64,000 bases of DNA from Streptomyces clavuligerus (GTDB lineage: Bacteria; Actinomycetota; Actinomycetes; Streptomycetales; Streptomycetaceae). Positions 8,982-18,454 of the stretch are shown one piece after another (the first letter of the stretch is position 1; every line of letters begins with the position of its first letter). The notes beneath the pieces are model-generated. The model had not been told where the DNA came from, ran no database searches, and worked only from the letters and a program-made list of their open reading frames with translations. Made by a program: the position numbers and the translations under genes. Where the stretch lies: contig NZ_CP027859.1 of assembly GCF_005519465.1 (NCBI RefSeq), positions 1,116,001-1,180,000 of the forward strand, given 5' to 3'.

Positions 8982-9649
8982 CGTCCGTCTCCGCGGGAAC
9001 CTCGGCCACCGGCCCCGGGCGGAGCTTCGCCGGGCCGCCCGGTCCCTGACCGCCGCTCCCACGGCCGGGGGTCCGCGGCGACCCGGGCGATCTCGTTCCG
9101 GTCCCCGAAGGCCCGGACGACCAGCTCCTCCATCCGCCAGACCGACCGCCGGGCACGGTCCGCCGCCTCCGGATCGTCGGCCTCCAGGATGTGCACATAC
9201 AGGGTCGCGCTGGAACGCCGCACCTCGACCACCGATCCGTCGGGGACGTTGGAGACGGCGACCGCCGTAGCCGTGAGCATCAGATCGCCCCGGCAGCGCA
9301 GGGGCACCGCGAGCACGCCCGCCCGGTACGGCCTGCTGTCGAGCATCTGGCGGGCGACCATCAGGCCGGAGGTGTACATGTCGCCCAGCAGATGGACCAC
9401 GAGCCGGACGATGCCCCAGGGACGCAGCCGCAGCCCCAGATCGACCGCGGGCAGCGGGAAGACCAGACACAGGACCACCGCGACGAGCACCCCGTTCAGG
9501 ACATTGGCCCAGCTCACATTCCCCCAGAGCAGTACCCAGACGACGGCGAGCCAGCCGATCAGCGGCAGATCCAGGACCCGGCGCCGGCGGCCCACCACCG
9601 CGAAGCTGAAGGGCGAGAGATCGGGGTCGCGGAATCTCAGGGAAATCAT
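8978..9649 (-). CDS. mrpE: Mrp Na+/H+ antiporter subunit E
   Basis: A 223-residue protein starting at ATG 9649, eight bases after mrpD. It has an N-terminal membrane region (WLAVVWVLLWGNVSWANVLNG, about 35-55), the conserved SGLMVARQMLD segment, and the C-terminal cytoplasmic domain with LTATAVAVSNVPDGSVVEV and LYVHILEADD typical of MrpE. MrpE is needed for full antiporter activity and assembly. A charged Gly/Arg-rich tail of about 30 residues follows the conserved domain. It is translationally coupled to mrpF by an ATGA overlap. Confidence 0.9.
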   Translation of the reverse strand: MISLRFRDPDLSPFSFAVVGRRRRVLDLPLIGWLAVVWVLLWGNVSWANVLNGVLVAVVLCLVFPLPAVDLGLRLRPWGIVRLVVHLLGDMYTSGLMVARQMLDSRPYRAGVLAVPLRCRGDLMLTATAVAVSNVPDGSVVEVRRSSATLYVHILEADDPEAADRARRSVWRMEELVVRAFGDRNEIARVAADPRPWERRSGTGRPGEAPPGAGGRGSRGDGR

Positions 9650-9656
9650 GGGGATG

Positions 9657-11417
9657 TCACCGGCCGAGCACCGCCTCGATGTAGGGGGAACGTTCCAGGA
9701 GTTCCGCCGCCGCCCGGTCGGTCAGCGAGGTGAGCGGGCCGCCCAGGACCGTGTACGCGAGCGAGAGCAGGACCAGGGCCGCGGCCGCCCAGGTCATGGC
9801 GGGCGGCAGCCGGTCGGTGGTGACGGTGATCGCGCGGCCTGCGAGAGTCGCGGTCACCGCCTGCCCCGCAGGGCCTCCTCCGCCCCGGCGCGCACCCTCG
9901 TCCCCCTCCCCGGCTCCATGGGTCCCCCCGTCCCCGCCCTTGTCCCCGTACCCGTATCCGTTCTCCTCGTTCTCGTTCTCGTTCCGGTTCTCGTGCCCGC
10001 GAGGGGGACCGCCCGCGTGGACGTCCCCGCTCTCGTCGCCGCAGTCGTCATGTGTGTCCCCCTGCTCCAGGACCGTGCCCCGCTCGGGCCGTCCCGGCGG
10101 CGCGGAGCGCCAGAAGGCCAGATTCCAGACCTTGGCCATGACGTACAGCGTGAGCAGACTGGTCAGTACGGCGGCGCCGACCAGGGTGTACGACCAGCCG
10201 TCGGCCTGTGCGACACCGGCGCGCAGCAGTTGCAGCTTGCCGATGAAACCCGACAGCGGGGGGATACCGGCCAGGTTCAGCGCGGGCAGCAGAAAGAGCA
10301 CGGCGAGTGCTGGAGCCGCCTGCGCCAGTCCGCCGACCCGGGTCAGTTCGGTCGTTCCGGTTCGGCGCTCGATCAGCCCGGCCACCAGGAACAGGCCCGT
10401 CTGCACGGTGATGTGGTGGACGACGTACACCATCGCGCCGCCGAGTCCCTCGCGGGAGCCGACCCCGATCCCGAAGATCATGTAGCCGATATGGCTGACC
10501 AGGACGAACGACAGCACCCGTTTGAGATCGGTCTGCGCCACCGCCCCGAGCACCCCGATCACCAGCGAGGCGAGCGCGGCGGCCAGCAGCAGATGGCTCA
10601 GCCGGTTGCCCGGGAAGAGCAGGGTCTCCGTGCGGAGCATGCAGTACACGCCGACCTTGGTGAGCAGTCCGGCGAAGACGGCGGTGACGGGCGCGGGCGT
10701 GGTGGGGTACGAGTCGGGCAGCCAGGCCGCGAACGGGAACACGGCCGCCTTGACGGTGAACACGGTCAGCAGGGCTCCCTCCAACAACGTCCGGACCCCG
10801 AGCGGAAGTTCCGTCAGCCGGACCGCGAGTTGCGCGAAGTTGACGGTGCCCGCCGCCGCGTAGGTCAGGGCGATGGCGGTGAAGAACACCATGGAGGAGA
10901 CCAGGGAGACCATGACGTAGGTGGAACCCGCCCGCAGCCGGGACTCGGTACCGCCCAGCGTCAGCAGAACGAAGCTCGCCACCAGCATGATCTCGAAACC
11001 GACATAGAGGTTGACCAGGTCCCCGGCGAGAAAGATGCAGGAGACACCGGACACCAGCACCAGATAGGCCGGGTGGTAGACGGCGAGCGGGGCGCGTTCG
11101 TCCCGGTCGGCCATGCCCTGGCCGAGGGAGTACACGAGGACGCACAGCGTCACCGCCGACGACACCGTGAGCATCAGACCGGAGAGCCGGTCCGCGACCA
11201 GCGTGATCCCGAGCGGCGGGGCGAAGCCGCCCAGATGGACGGCGAGCGGCCCCCGGGTGTCGGCGGCGATCAGCAGAACGACGGACAGGGCCAGGACGGC
11301 GGAGAGGACGACGACGCCGACCACCCGCCGACCGCGCGGGAAGCGGGTGCCGAGGGCCAGTTCGAGACCGGTCGCGAGCAGCGGCAGCAGCACCGGCAGG
11401 GGAACGAGCGCGTTCAT
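9657..11417 (-). CDS. mrpD: Mrp Na+/H+ antiporter subunit D (NuoN/L-like)
   Basis: A 586-residue polytopic membrane protein of the proton-translocating family shared with complex I NuoL/M/N. Conserved landmarks are NLYVGFEIMLVASFVLLTLG (about 118-137), FPFAAWLPDSYPTTPAPVTA (about 226-245, with the family's proline and charged residues) and LNLAGIPPLSGFIGK near residue 390. Residues about 450-520 are a hydrophilic insertion of repeated Glu-Asn, Gly-Asp and Gly-Gly before the last helices, encoded by a short-period repeat at 9855-10080. This is unusual for MrpD. It lies 166 bases after mrpC; that gap has 9-bp CCGGTTGCG repeats at 11430-11460. Confidence 0.92.
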   Translation of the reverse strand: MNALVPLPVLLPLLATGLELALGTRFPRGRRVVGVVVLSAVLALSVVLLIAADTRGPLAVHLGGFAPPLGITLVADRLSGLMLTVSSAVTLCVLVYSLGQGMADRDERAPLAVYHPAYLVLVSGVSCIFLAGDLVNLYVGFEIMLVASFVLLTLGGTESRLRAGSTYVMVSLVSSMVFFTAIALTYAAAGTVNFAQLAVRLTELPLGVRTLLEGALLTVFTVKAAVFPFAAWLPDSYPTTPAPVTAVFAGLLTKVGVYCMLRTETLLFPGNRLSHLLLAAALASLVIGVLGAVAQTDLKRVLSFVLVSHIGYMIFGIGVGSREGLGGAMVYVVHHITVQTGLFLVAGLIERRTGTTELTRVGGLAQAAPALAVLFLLPALNLAGIPPLSGFIGKLQLLRAGVAQADGWSYTLVGAAVLTSLLTLYVMAKVWNLAFWRSAPPGRPERGTVLEQGDTHDDCGDESGDVHAGGPPRGHENRNENENEENGYGYGDKGGDGGTHGAGEGDEGARRGGGGPAGQAVTATLAGRAITVTTDRLPPAMTWAAAALVLLSLAYTVLGGPLTSLTDRAAAELLERSPYIEAVLGR

Positions 11418-11583
11418 CCGTCACTCACCTTTCTCCGGTTGCGCCGGTTGCGCCGGTTTCTCCGGGCCGTCGTGTGCGGCAGGTCGTCCTGTCCGCCGTC
11501 CGGAACGTCATGACTGACGTCCCCCGGCCGGGTCCTCGCCGTCATGAGCGCTGTCCGGGACGCCGTCGTCGCGCGTGTCGTCG

Positions 11584-12159
11584 TCATGTCCTGCCGTCCA
11601 GGACGTCGTCCGGGTCCTCGCCCAGAATGTCGTTCCAGAGGTCCCCCGACGCGTCCCGTGCTCGCGCCTGGAGGGCCCGGTCCTCCCGCAGAACCGTGCG
11701 CAACCGCCGTCGTTCCGAGCGGTACGCGGCCCGGCTCCCCTCCGGGCGGTGGCCCCGGGGCGCGCGCCGCTCCTTCAGCGCGGCCCGCTCCTCCTGCACC
11801 TGGGCGCGGAGCGCGATCCTCCGGTCCTCGACGTCGTCCTGGACCTCGTCCGTTCCGGTCACCCGCAGGGTGCGGTACGCCATCGCCAGCAGGAACGCCG
11901 TGGTGGCGAGGGTGATGACGATGGCGGTGAGCGCGATGGCCTGGGGCAGCGGGTCGGTCACCCGCGTGAGGTCGACGCCCGGGTACAGCAGCGGCGCCGT
12001 TCCGGCGGCCCCACCCGCGGCCAGCATCAGCAGATTGATGCCATTACCGAGGATCACCGCGCCGATCAGAATGCGGCTGAGAGCCCGCATCAGAATCAGA
12101 ACGCCTCCTACGGCGCACAGCACTCCGGCGGTCACGAGGAGGGTGAGACTGACACTCAT
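11584..12159 (-). CDS. mrpC: Mrp Na+/H+ antiporter subunit C (NuoK-like)
   Basis: A 191-residue protein starting at ATG 12159, overlapping the mrpA stop by four bases. The first 110 residues are the NuoK-like three-helix core with ILIGAVILGNGINLLMLAAG and DPLPQAIALTAIVI, the signature of MrpC. The last 80 residues are a strongly charged Arg/Glu-rich, coiled-coil-like cytoplasmic extension (LRAQVQEERAALKERRA), which is absent from minimal MrpC proteins but common in actinobacterial ones. It works with MrpA and MrpD in the ion-translocating core. Confidence 0.92.
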   Translation of the reverse strand: MSVSLTLLVTAGVLCAVGGVLILMRALSRILIGAVILGNGINLLMLAAGGAAGTAPLLYPGVDLTRVTDPLPQAIALTAIVITLATTAFLLAMAYRTLRVTGTDEVQDDVEDRRIALRAQVQEERAALKERRAPRGHRPEGSRAAYRSERRRLRTVLREDRALQARARDASGDLWNDILGEDPDDVLDGRT

Positions 12160-15107
12160 GAGTCCGCCTCCGCTCCGGCGGCGTCGGGTCCCGCGGACCT
12201 CCGCGGCGGCGGGCCCTGCGCCGCGGCCTCCCGCGCCGCGGCCTCCCGTTCGATCTGCCGGTCCACGCGGGCGCCGAGCGACCGCACCACATCCAGGACC
12301 ACACCGAGCACCAGCAGATACACCCCGGCGTCGAAGAGGACCGGCGTTCCGATGTGGATGTCGCCGAGCAGCGGCAGCCGCCCGTGGTGGGTGAGCACGT
12401 CCAGAACGGTGCCTCCGGTGAGTCCGAACAGTGCGACGCCGGTGGAGAGGACGAGGCCGCAGCCCGTGAGGAACCCGGGGTGCCAGGGGGCGGCCTCCCC
12501 GAGTTCGAACCGGCCGCCCGCCAGATAGCGCACCGTCACCGCGGTGCCCGCGACCAGTCCGCCCACGAAACCTCCGCCCGGCAGGTTCTCCGCGCAGAAC
12601 AGCAGATAGACGGAGAGCACGAGGATGGGGTGGAAGACCAGCCGGGCCACCACCTCGAAGACCACCGAGCGGTGCTCGGGGGCGAGGGTGCGGCCCGCGG
12701 CGAGCCAGGTGCGCTCGGGCGCGTTGTCGTCCGGCGCGAAGACGGGGGCGCGCGCCCGCGAGCCGAACGACCACGCGGTACGGCCGCCCGGCGCGGCACC
12801 GACCGCAGATCCGTTCTCGCCCTCGGGCCCCGTTCTGCGATGGAAGTAGATCAGACTGGTCACTCCCACGGCGGCGACGGCCAGAACTGCGGATTCGCCA
12901 AGGGTGTCCCAAGCGCGGTACTCGACCAGAATCGTCGCCACGACATTCTTCACCCCGTGCCGCGCGGTGTCGTACACCAACTCCCGGCCCGCCGGATCCG
13001 CCCGCCGGGCCGCGGCCACCACCCACAGGGTGAACGCGACCGCCGCCGACAGCGCCAGCGCCAGCGGCACCCTGACCCGCAGCCGCCACGGGCTGATCGT
13101 CTCCTGGAAGTACACCGGCATCCGCCGCATGACCAGTACGAGCACCAGCAACGAGACCGTCTCCACGGCGAACTGGGTGAGCGCCAGATCGGGCGCGCCC
13201 TGCACCACGAAGAGCAGCGCTGTGCCGTACCCGGTGAGACCCGCCATGACCACGGCCTTCATCCGCCGCTTCACCTGGAGGCACATCAGCGCCGCGGCCC
13301 AGGTCAGCACGGCGATCGCGCCTTGGGCGGGCGAATCCCACAGCCGTGGCGGGACGGCGCCGTGCCACGGCCGGTCCACGGCCAGTACCGCGAGCAGCCC
13401 GCCGAGCATCACCAGGAGCACGGTGGACAGGTAGACCGGGAGCGAACCGCGCTGGAAGAAGCCCGTGACCTGGAGGGCCAGCCGTTCGAGCCCCAGCAGC
13501 CCCAGTCCGTAGACCCGGTCGGCCGTCGGCCACGCCACCCGCCGGGACAGCCGGACCACCCGCTCCCGGGCCAGGAACAGCACCAGGCCCACCGCCCAGG
13601 CGGCCCCCGACAGCAGCAGCGCGGTGCCGAGCCCGTGCCAGAGGGAGAGCCGGTAGGGGTGGGCGGGCGCCGGGAAGGCACCGGCGTACGCCCCCAGCAG
13701 GCCGTTCAGCCAGACGACGCCGGGCCCGAGGACCACACAGCCCGCCGCGAGCAGCGCGGGCGGCCCCAGGAACAGCCCGTCCACCCGGTGGACGGGGGTG
13801 TCCGCGAGCCCCGGTTTGCGGGCGAACGCCCCCCAGAGGAAACGGAGGGTGTACGCGGTGGTCAGCGCCGATCCGACGGTGACGACGGCCAGGGTCCAGC
13901 GGTCGGCCGTCCCGCCGTGGCCCAGCGCCGTGAACGCCGCCTCCTTGGCGGCGAAGCCGAGCAGCGGCGGCAGCCCCGCCATCGAGGCGCCCGCGAGGGT
14001 CGCGACGACGGCGACCCGGGGGAGCGCCCGCCCCACCCCGGAGAGCGCGCGCAGATCCCGGGTGCCCGCCGCGTGGTCGACGATCCCCGTCACGAGGAAC
14101 AGCGGTGCCTTGAAGAGCGCGTGCGCCAGAATCATCGCGGTGGCGGCCAACGCGGTGTCCCGGTCCCCGGCACCGGCCAGGACGGTGAGAAAACCGAGCT
14201 GGCTGACCGTTCCATACGCGAGCACCAGTTTGAGGTCCCCGAGCCGCAGCGCCCGCCAGCCGCCCAGCAGCATGGTCAGCGCCCCGAGCACCAGCAGCAC
14301 GGGCCGCCACGGGGGCGCGTCCGCGAACGCGGGTGCCAGCCGGGCGATGAGATAGATCCCGGCCTTGACCATCGCGGCGGCGTGCAGATAGGCGCTGACG
14401 GGCGTCGGCGCGGCCATGGCGTTCGGCAGCCAGACGCTGAACGGCCAGATCGCCGACTTCGACAGCGCGCCGACAAGGACGAGCAGCACGGCGACCGACA
14501 CGGTCGTGGACGGCGCGGGCGGGTCGGCCACCAGGGCGGAGATCCGGTAGGTGCCCGCCGCGTGCCCCAGCATCAGAAAGCCGACGAGCATGACGAGACC
14601 GCCGAAAGCGGTGACGGTCAGCGCCTGGAGTGCCGAACGTCTGCTCTGTTTGCGCTCGCTGCCGTGCCCGATCAGCAGATAGGAGAAGACGGTGGTCAGC
14701 TCCCAGAACACATACAGCAGAATGAGATCGTCGGCGAGGACCAGGCCGAGCATGGCCCCGGCGAACGCCAGCAGATGCCCTGCGAACCGCCCCAGCAGCG
14801 GGGTGCCGTCGGAGAAGTACCGTACGCAGTAGACGAGCACCAGCGCGCCCACCCCGGCGGCCAGCACCACCATGAGCAGCGACAGCGCGTCCAGGCGCAG
14901 CGCGATCCAGACGTCGTACGCGGGCAGCCAGGCGATCTTCCAGTTGACCGTCCGTCCGGCGGCGGCCCCCGACCAGTGCGCGGCGGCCCACGCCGTGGCG
15001 GCGAGGGGCGGCAGCGCCAGCACCAGGAAGGCCCGTACGCCGAGTCGGCCCACCAGCGGGCCCGCGCAGGCCGCGAGGAGGAAATGGCCGAGGATCAGCG
15101 CTGCCAT
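12156..15107 (-). CDS. mrpA: Mrp Na+/H+ antiporter subunit A with fused MrpB-type domain
   Basis: A 983-residue membrane protein. I chose the ATG at 15107 because it opens the first helix (MAALILGHFLLAACAGPLVG); the longer frame upstream is repeat-encoded Arg/Ala sequence. The NuoL-like core has ADDLILLYVFWELTTVFSYL, LPNAMAAPTPVSAYLHAAAM and VKAGIYLIARLAP. The C-terminal region (about 800-960) contains GGGFVGGLVAGTAVTVRYL, characteristic of the MrpB module, which explains the lack of a separate mrpB. It is the first gene of the mrp operon. A 36-bp direct repeat lies upstream at 15141-15240. Confidence 0.93.
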   Translation of the reverse strand: MAALILGHFLLAACAGPLVGRLGVRAFLVLALPPLAATAWAAAHWSGAAAGRTVNWKIAWLPAYDVWIALRLDALSLLMVVLAAGVGALVLVYCVRYFSDGTPLLGRFAGHLLAFAGAMLGLVLADDLILLYVFWELTTVFSYLLIGHGSERKQSRRSALQALTVTAFGGLVMLVGFLMLGHAAGTYRISALVADPPAPSTTVSVAVLLVLVGALSKSAIWPFSVWLPNAMAAPTPVSAYLHAAAMVKAGIYLIARLAPAFADAPPWRPVLLVLGALTMLLGGWRALRLGDLKLVLAYGTVSQLGFLTVLAGAGDRDTALAATAMILAHALFKAPLFLVTGIVDHAAGTRDLRALSGVGRALPRVAVVATLAGASMAGLPPLLGFAAKEAAFTALGHGGTADRWTLAVVTVGSALTTAYTLRFLWGAFARKPGLADTPVHRVDGLFLGPPALLAAGCVVLGPGVVWLNGLLGAYAGAFPAPAHPYRLSLWHGLGTALLLSGAAWAVGLVLFLARERVVRLSRRVAWPTADRVYGLGLLGLERLALQVTGFFQRGSLPVYLSTVLLVMLGGLLAVLAVDRPWHGAVPPRLWDSPAQGAIAVLTWAAALMCLQVKRRMKAVVMAGLTGYGTALLFVVQGAPDLALTQFAVETVSLLVLVLVMRRMPVYFQETISPWRLRVRVPLALALSAAVAFTLWVVAAARRADPAGRELVYDTARHGVKNVVATILVEYRAWDTLGESAVLAVAAVGVTSLIYFHRRTGPEGENGSAVGAAPGGRTAWSFGSRARAPVFAPDDNAPERTWLAAGRTLAPEHRSVVFEVVARLVFHPILVLSVYLLFCAENLPGGGFVGGLVAGTAVTVRYLAGGRFELGEAAPWHPGFLTGCGLVLSTGVALFGLTGGTVLDVLTHHGRLPLLGDIHIGTPVLFDAGVYLLVLGVVLDVVRSLGARVDRQIEREAAAREAAAQGPPPRRSAGPDAAGAEADS

Positions 15108-15140
15108 AGGGCCCCGGACCTGGACCGGGGCGCCGGCCCG

Positions 15141-15240
15141 GGGACGGACCCGCGCTCGGAGGCGGGCCCGGGCCCTGGGACGGAGCCGCGCTCGGAGGCG
15201 GACCTCCGCTCGGGGACGGAGCCGCGCTCGGAGGTGGACC
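15141..15240. repeat. 36-bp direct repeat, three copies, upstream of mrpA
   Basis: Three copies of a unit beginning GGGACGGASCCGCGCTCGG start at 15141, 15177 and 15213, exactly 36 bases apart, with a fourth partial copy at 15261. The array fills most of the gap between mrpA (start 15107) and the lipoprotein gene (end 15491). The rest of that gap (15280-15490) shows no gene and no clear promoter. Because 36 is a multiple of three, the array is open in the mrpA frame and produces a spurious Arg-rich extension. Confidence 0.8.
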
Positions 15241-15490
15241 CGGAGGCGGACCCGGGCCCTGGGACGGTCCCGGGCCCGGACACCGATCCGCGAAGACCGC
15301 GGGTCACCTTCTTTCGGACAGGAGGCACCCGGTATTGCTATAGGGGTTCGGCCCGTCATACGCACCGGCACGCCGAAGAACCTCCGACTGAGCCCCGACT
15401 GAGCCCCGACCGGAGCCGGGGCGGCTCCCCGCCGACCCGGCGTCGCCCCGGTGTGCTCCCCGCGCGGCCCCTCGCCGTTCGGCCCCGCGG

Positions 15491-16252
15491 TCAGCCCCCG
15501 CGCGGCACGGTGTAGTAGCCGTACGCGGTGGAGCCTGATCCGCCGAGTTCGAGGACCATGACGGTGCCGTACCGGGCGCGGGCGGCGGCGACGGTCCCCG
15601 GGGACGGCGGGGTGGTCTCGCAGCGCTGGTAGGGATGGGCCCCCTTGGCGGGACACGGCGTCGGCTCCTCGGCCAGGTACCGCAGGGGCAGGTCCGGCCG
15701 GTCCCAGTCGAGCCGCAGCCCCGGGGCGGTGAGTGTCGGCGCGGGCAGGAGGCCGCCGTCCCGGTCGCGTCCACGGCCGCGGTGGTAGTCGAGGGCGTAC
15801 GTCACCGTTCCGGCCGCGTGCGGCATGTCACCCCCCGACCCGTCCCGCACGCCCCAGTCCGCGATCCCGGCGGCCTTGATCCGCGGCAGCACCGCGGTCA
15901 CATCTCCCCGGACACCGACATACGTGAACGTCCGTATCTCGCAGTGGAGGGCGTCCGAGGGCCGCTGCGGGTCGAAGAGCGACCCGTCGGAGGGCATTCC
16001 GCAGGTGTCGGTGAGACGTGTGAGCACATGTTCCACCCCCTCGACCGCCGTCAGCCGCTCGACCAGGCCGCGCGCCTTCCGCTCCTCCGCGTCCCTCCGG
16101 GATTCGGCGGCGGACGACGTCGCCTGCTGCCGCAGTTCCTCCCGCGACGGTGACGGCTCGGACGAACAGGCCGTCACCAGCCCCACCAGAGTGCCCACCA
16201 GGAGCAGCCGACCCGCCCGGCCCCACCGCCACCGCGCCACGCTGTTCTTCAT
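15491..16252 (-). CDS. Putative lipoprotein of unknown function
   Basis: A 253-residue protein from ATG 16252. The N-terminus has twin-arginine-like basic residues (RWRWGRAGR), a hydrophobic stretch and the lipobox LVTAC, so it should be exported and lipid-anchored at Cys29. A short Glu/Arg/Gln-rich helix follows, then a domain with two probable disulfide pairs (CGMPSDG...HCEI and PCPAKG...RCETT). It resembles the small actinobacterial lipoproteins of unknown function that are common in Streptomyces. I do not recognise a catalytic motif. It is upstream of mrpA on the same strand but separated by the 36-bp repeat array. Confidence 0.65.
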   Translation of the reverse strand: MKNSVARWRWGRAGRLLLVGTLVGLVTACSSEPSPSREELRQQATSSAAESRRDAEERKARGLVERLTAVEGVEHVLTRLTDTCGMPSDGSLFDPQRPSDALHCEIRTFTYVGVRGDVTAVLPRIKAAGIADWGVRDGSGGDMPHAAGTVTYALDYHRGRGRDRDGGLLPAPTLTAPGLRLDWDRPDLPLRYLAEEPTPCPAKGAHPYQRCETTPPSPGTVAAARARYGTVMVLELGGSGSTAYGYYTVPRGG

Positions 16253-16605
16253 CCGCGCACCTCCGGTGCCCCACTCTTCGCCAGGGTGATCATGGACAGC
16301 ATGAGTACACCTACTCAGATCCCGCTGTCGACAACGCTGTCGGACCGGCCCGCCGCGCGATCCGGAGATCCGGCGCGCCGAACGGGTGAAGCTCTCGAAC
16401 CCGCATGATTCCTCCCTTCTCTCTCTGCTGTTGGTTGGCCGAAAGCCGACTCATCACCGCCTCCACCCCACGCCATAATTGCGTCCACTTCTGGAGGCTT
16501 TGCTCAGGCGTAACACCTGCGCGGCAACAGGGGCTCTTGCGTACGCGGACCTGAAGGGAGCCCGGTCCTTCCGCACCTGAGCGGTTGTTCAGCGGGGGGC
16601 TGACA
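16253..16605. other. Intergenic region upstream of the HerA/ADP-ribosyltransferase operon
   Basis: About 350 bases between the divergent lipoprotein and TraD/HerA-like genes. It is less GC-rich than its surroundings, especially at 16400-16520, and should carry both promoters. I see no convincing paired -35/-10 hexamers and no operator-like palindrome. No gene-like frame is present. Confidence 0.4.
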
Positions 16606-18444
16606 GTGGACCGAGGCGGAACTCAGGAGTTGGCGGCACGCCTTTTCGTGCCTTCTGAGCAGTGGGGCTGGGAGTACACCCCGCCCGCGCCTCTCGCCCC
16701 CAGCCCGGAAGCGGAACAGGCACCCGTGTGGCAGGAGCCCGTACCCCCGGACCTGAACGAGCTGGAACAGCGGCTGGAACGCGGCAGGCGCCGATTACCG
16801 TTCCGCGTCCTCCTCACCGTGATCGCCGCCGGAGGAACCGCCTCCATGGTGTCGGCGCTCGCCGGAGCCTTCGCCGTCGTCCTCGGCGGCATGCTGTCCT
16901 ATGTCCTTCCCGTGACCCTCCCGTCCCACCAGATCAAAGCGGCCACACGGCACGCGGCAGCGGACCGCGACGCCCGGTACGAGCAATTCCAGCGCGTACG
17001 CCGACTGTGGCGGGACCGCGTCGAAGCCCACGACCGACAACAACGGGCCGAGCGGTACGAGAGCCTCCTGTGGCACCCCGTCCGGCTTCCGCAGGGCCCC
17101 AGCAGGGTCGATGTCTTCGGCGGCACCAGCGATGGATGGGCCAGCCTCCTGGCGACCTGGGGAGCCTCCGTCATCCAGTCCGGCTCCCGTCTGGTCGTCT
17201 TCGACCTCACCGAACAGGACGTCGTGGGCGGCCTGGAAAGCCTCTTCCACAGCCGGGGCAGGACCGCGCGCCTCGACCTGCCCGCCGGAGCCGGACGCTT
17301 CAACGTACTGGGCGGACTGGACGCGGACGAGGCCGCCGACCTGCTCGCCCAGGCCGTTCACACCCTGCGCCCGACGGAAGGCCAGGGCGACCTCCGTACG
17401 ATCCACGCCGACCTCCTGGAGACCGCGATCCGGGAACTGGGCGGAATCCTCACCTTCCAGCGCGTCACCGCCGCCCTGGATGTGCTGCGCCGCACGTATG
17501 ACGCCGCCACCGACGGCCCCCTCAGCCTCGACGAGCTCACCCGGCTGACCGCCGGAGTGGACCGTATCGGCCAGGGCGAACGCGTCCAGAACGAGCTGCA
17601 CTTCCTGATCAGCACCCTGAGCCTGCTCGCCCGCGACGAGGACACCGCCCCGCCCCCGCCCTCCCCGCCCAAGGGCACCAACTCCCTTCTGTGGCCACCG
17701 ACCTGCCTGGCCGTCATCTCCACCGCCCACCGCCGCCACCGCTGCAAGGACTTCCTCGACCGCGTGGTCCTCCAACGGCTCCTGCACGACCTCCGCAGCC
17801 AACCCGTCACCGGCCACGACAGCATCCTGGTCATCGCGGGCTGCGACCACCTCGGACTGGAGGGCCTCGAAGCCCTCGCCCGGCACTGCCGCCGCGCGGA
17901 GATCCGCCTCATACTCCTCATGGAACGTCTCCGCGGCGAACTGCGTGAACTCCTCGGCAGCTCCGACAGCGCCGCCGTCCTGATGCGCCTGGGCAACGCC
18001 CAGGACGCCACCGCTGCCGCCGAGTTCATCGGCCGCGGTCACCGACTCGTCCTCAGCCAGCTCACCGCCCAGATCGGCAAGAGCTTCACCACCGGCACCG
18101 GCCACTCCGAGGGCACCAACGACAGCACCGGATGGAACACGGGCACCGCCACCAGCCGCAGCGGAAAGGACTGCTCCCACTCCACGAACCGGTCCCTCAC
18201 CGAGTCCCGTGCGCAGTCCTGGCAGGAGACCGTCAACCACTCCTCATCCGACTCCACCGGCCACAGCGCGACCCAGGCCCGGGTGTACGAGTTCACCGTG
18301 GAGCCGACCACGCTTCAGGCCCTGCCCACCACCGCGTTCGTCATGGTCGACAGCAGCGCCCCGGGACGCCGTGTCACCCTCGGCGACTGCAACCCCGGCA
18401 TCGTCCTCCTCAACCGTGTCGCCCGACCGCACCGGACCGGCTGA
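16606..18444 (+). CDS. Membrane-anchored TraD/VirD4-like protein without a canonical Walker A
   Basis: A 612-residue protein. I chose the GTG at 16606, preceded by GGGGGG; an in-frame TTG at 16585 lacks a ribosome site. Residues about 66-104 form two adjacent transmembrane helices. Beyond them is a RecA-like region: DVFGGTSDGWASLLATWG occupies the place of a P-loop but lacks GK(S/T), and VVFDLTEQDV follows. Residues about 500-560 are Ser/Thr/Gly/His-rich. The end, TTLQALPTTAFVMVDSSAPG, resembles the tail of VirD4/TraG-type coupling proteins. It probably anchors the downstream HerA-like ATPase at the membrane. The stop precedes that gene by 10 bases. Confidence 0.6.
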   Translation: MDRGGTQELAARLFVPSEQWGWEYTPPAPLAPSPEAEQAPVWQEPVPPDLNELEQRLERGRRRLPFRVLLTVIAAGGTASMVSALAGAFAVVLGGMLSYVLPVTLPSHQIKAATRHAAADRDARYEQFQRVRRLWRDRVEAHDRQQRAERYESLLWHPVRLPQGPSRVDVFGGTSDGWASLLATWGASVIQSGSRLVVFDLTEQDVVGGLESLFHSRGRTARLDLPAGAGRFNVLGGLDADEAADLLAQAVHTLRPTEGQGDLRTIHADLLETAIRELGGILTFQRVTAALDVLRRTYDAATDGPLSLDELTRLTAGVDRIGQGERVQNELHFLISTLSLLARDEDTAPPPPSPPKGTNSLLWPPTCLAVISTAHRRHRCKDFLDRVVLQRLLHDLRSQPVTGHDSILVIAGCDHLGLEGLEALARHCRRAEIRLILLMERLRGELRELLGSSDSAAVLMRLGNAQDATAAAEFIGRGHRLVLSQLTAQIGKSFTTGTGHSEGTNDSTGWNTGTATSRSGKDCSHSTNRSLTESRAQSWQETVNHSSSDSTGHSATQARVYEFTVEPTTLQALPTTAFVMVDSSAPGRRVTLGDCNPGIVLLNRVARPHRTG

Positions 18445-18454
18445 GGAGGCGACC

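Noticed and set aside
8430..11513. Plus-strand open frame of 1,027 codons across the mrp operon
   Set aside because: Lies antisense to mrpG-mrpD, whose products have clear family motifs; the translation is low-complexity and without similarity.
12354..15515. Plus-strand open frame of 1,053 codons opposite mrpA
   Set aside because: Gln/Arg/Gly-rich antisense artefact of a GC-rich membrane-protein gene.
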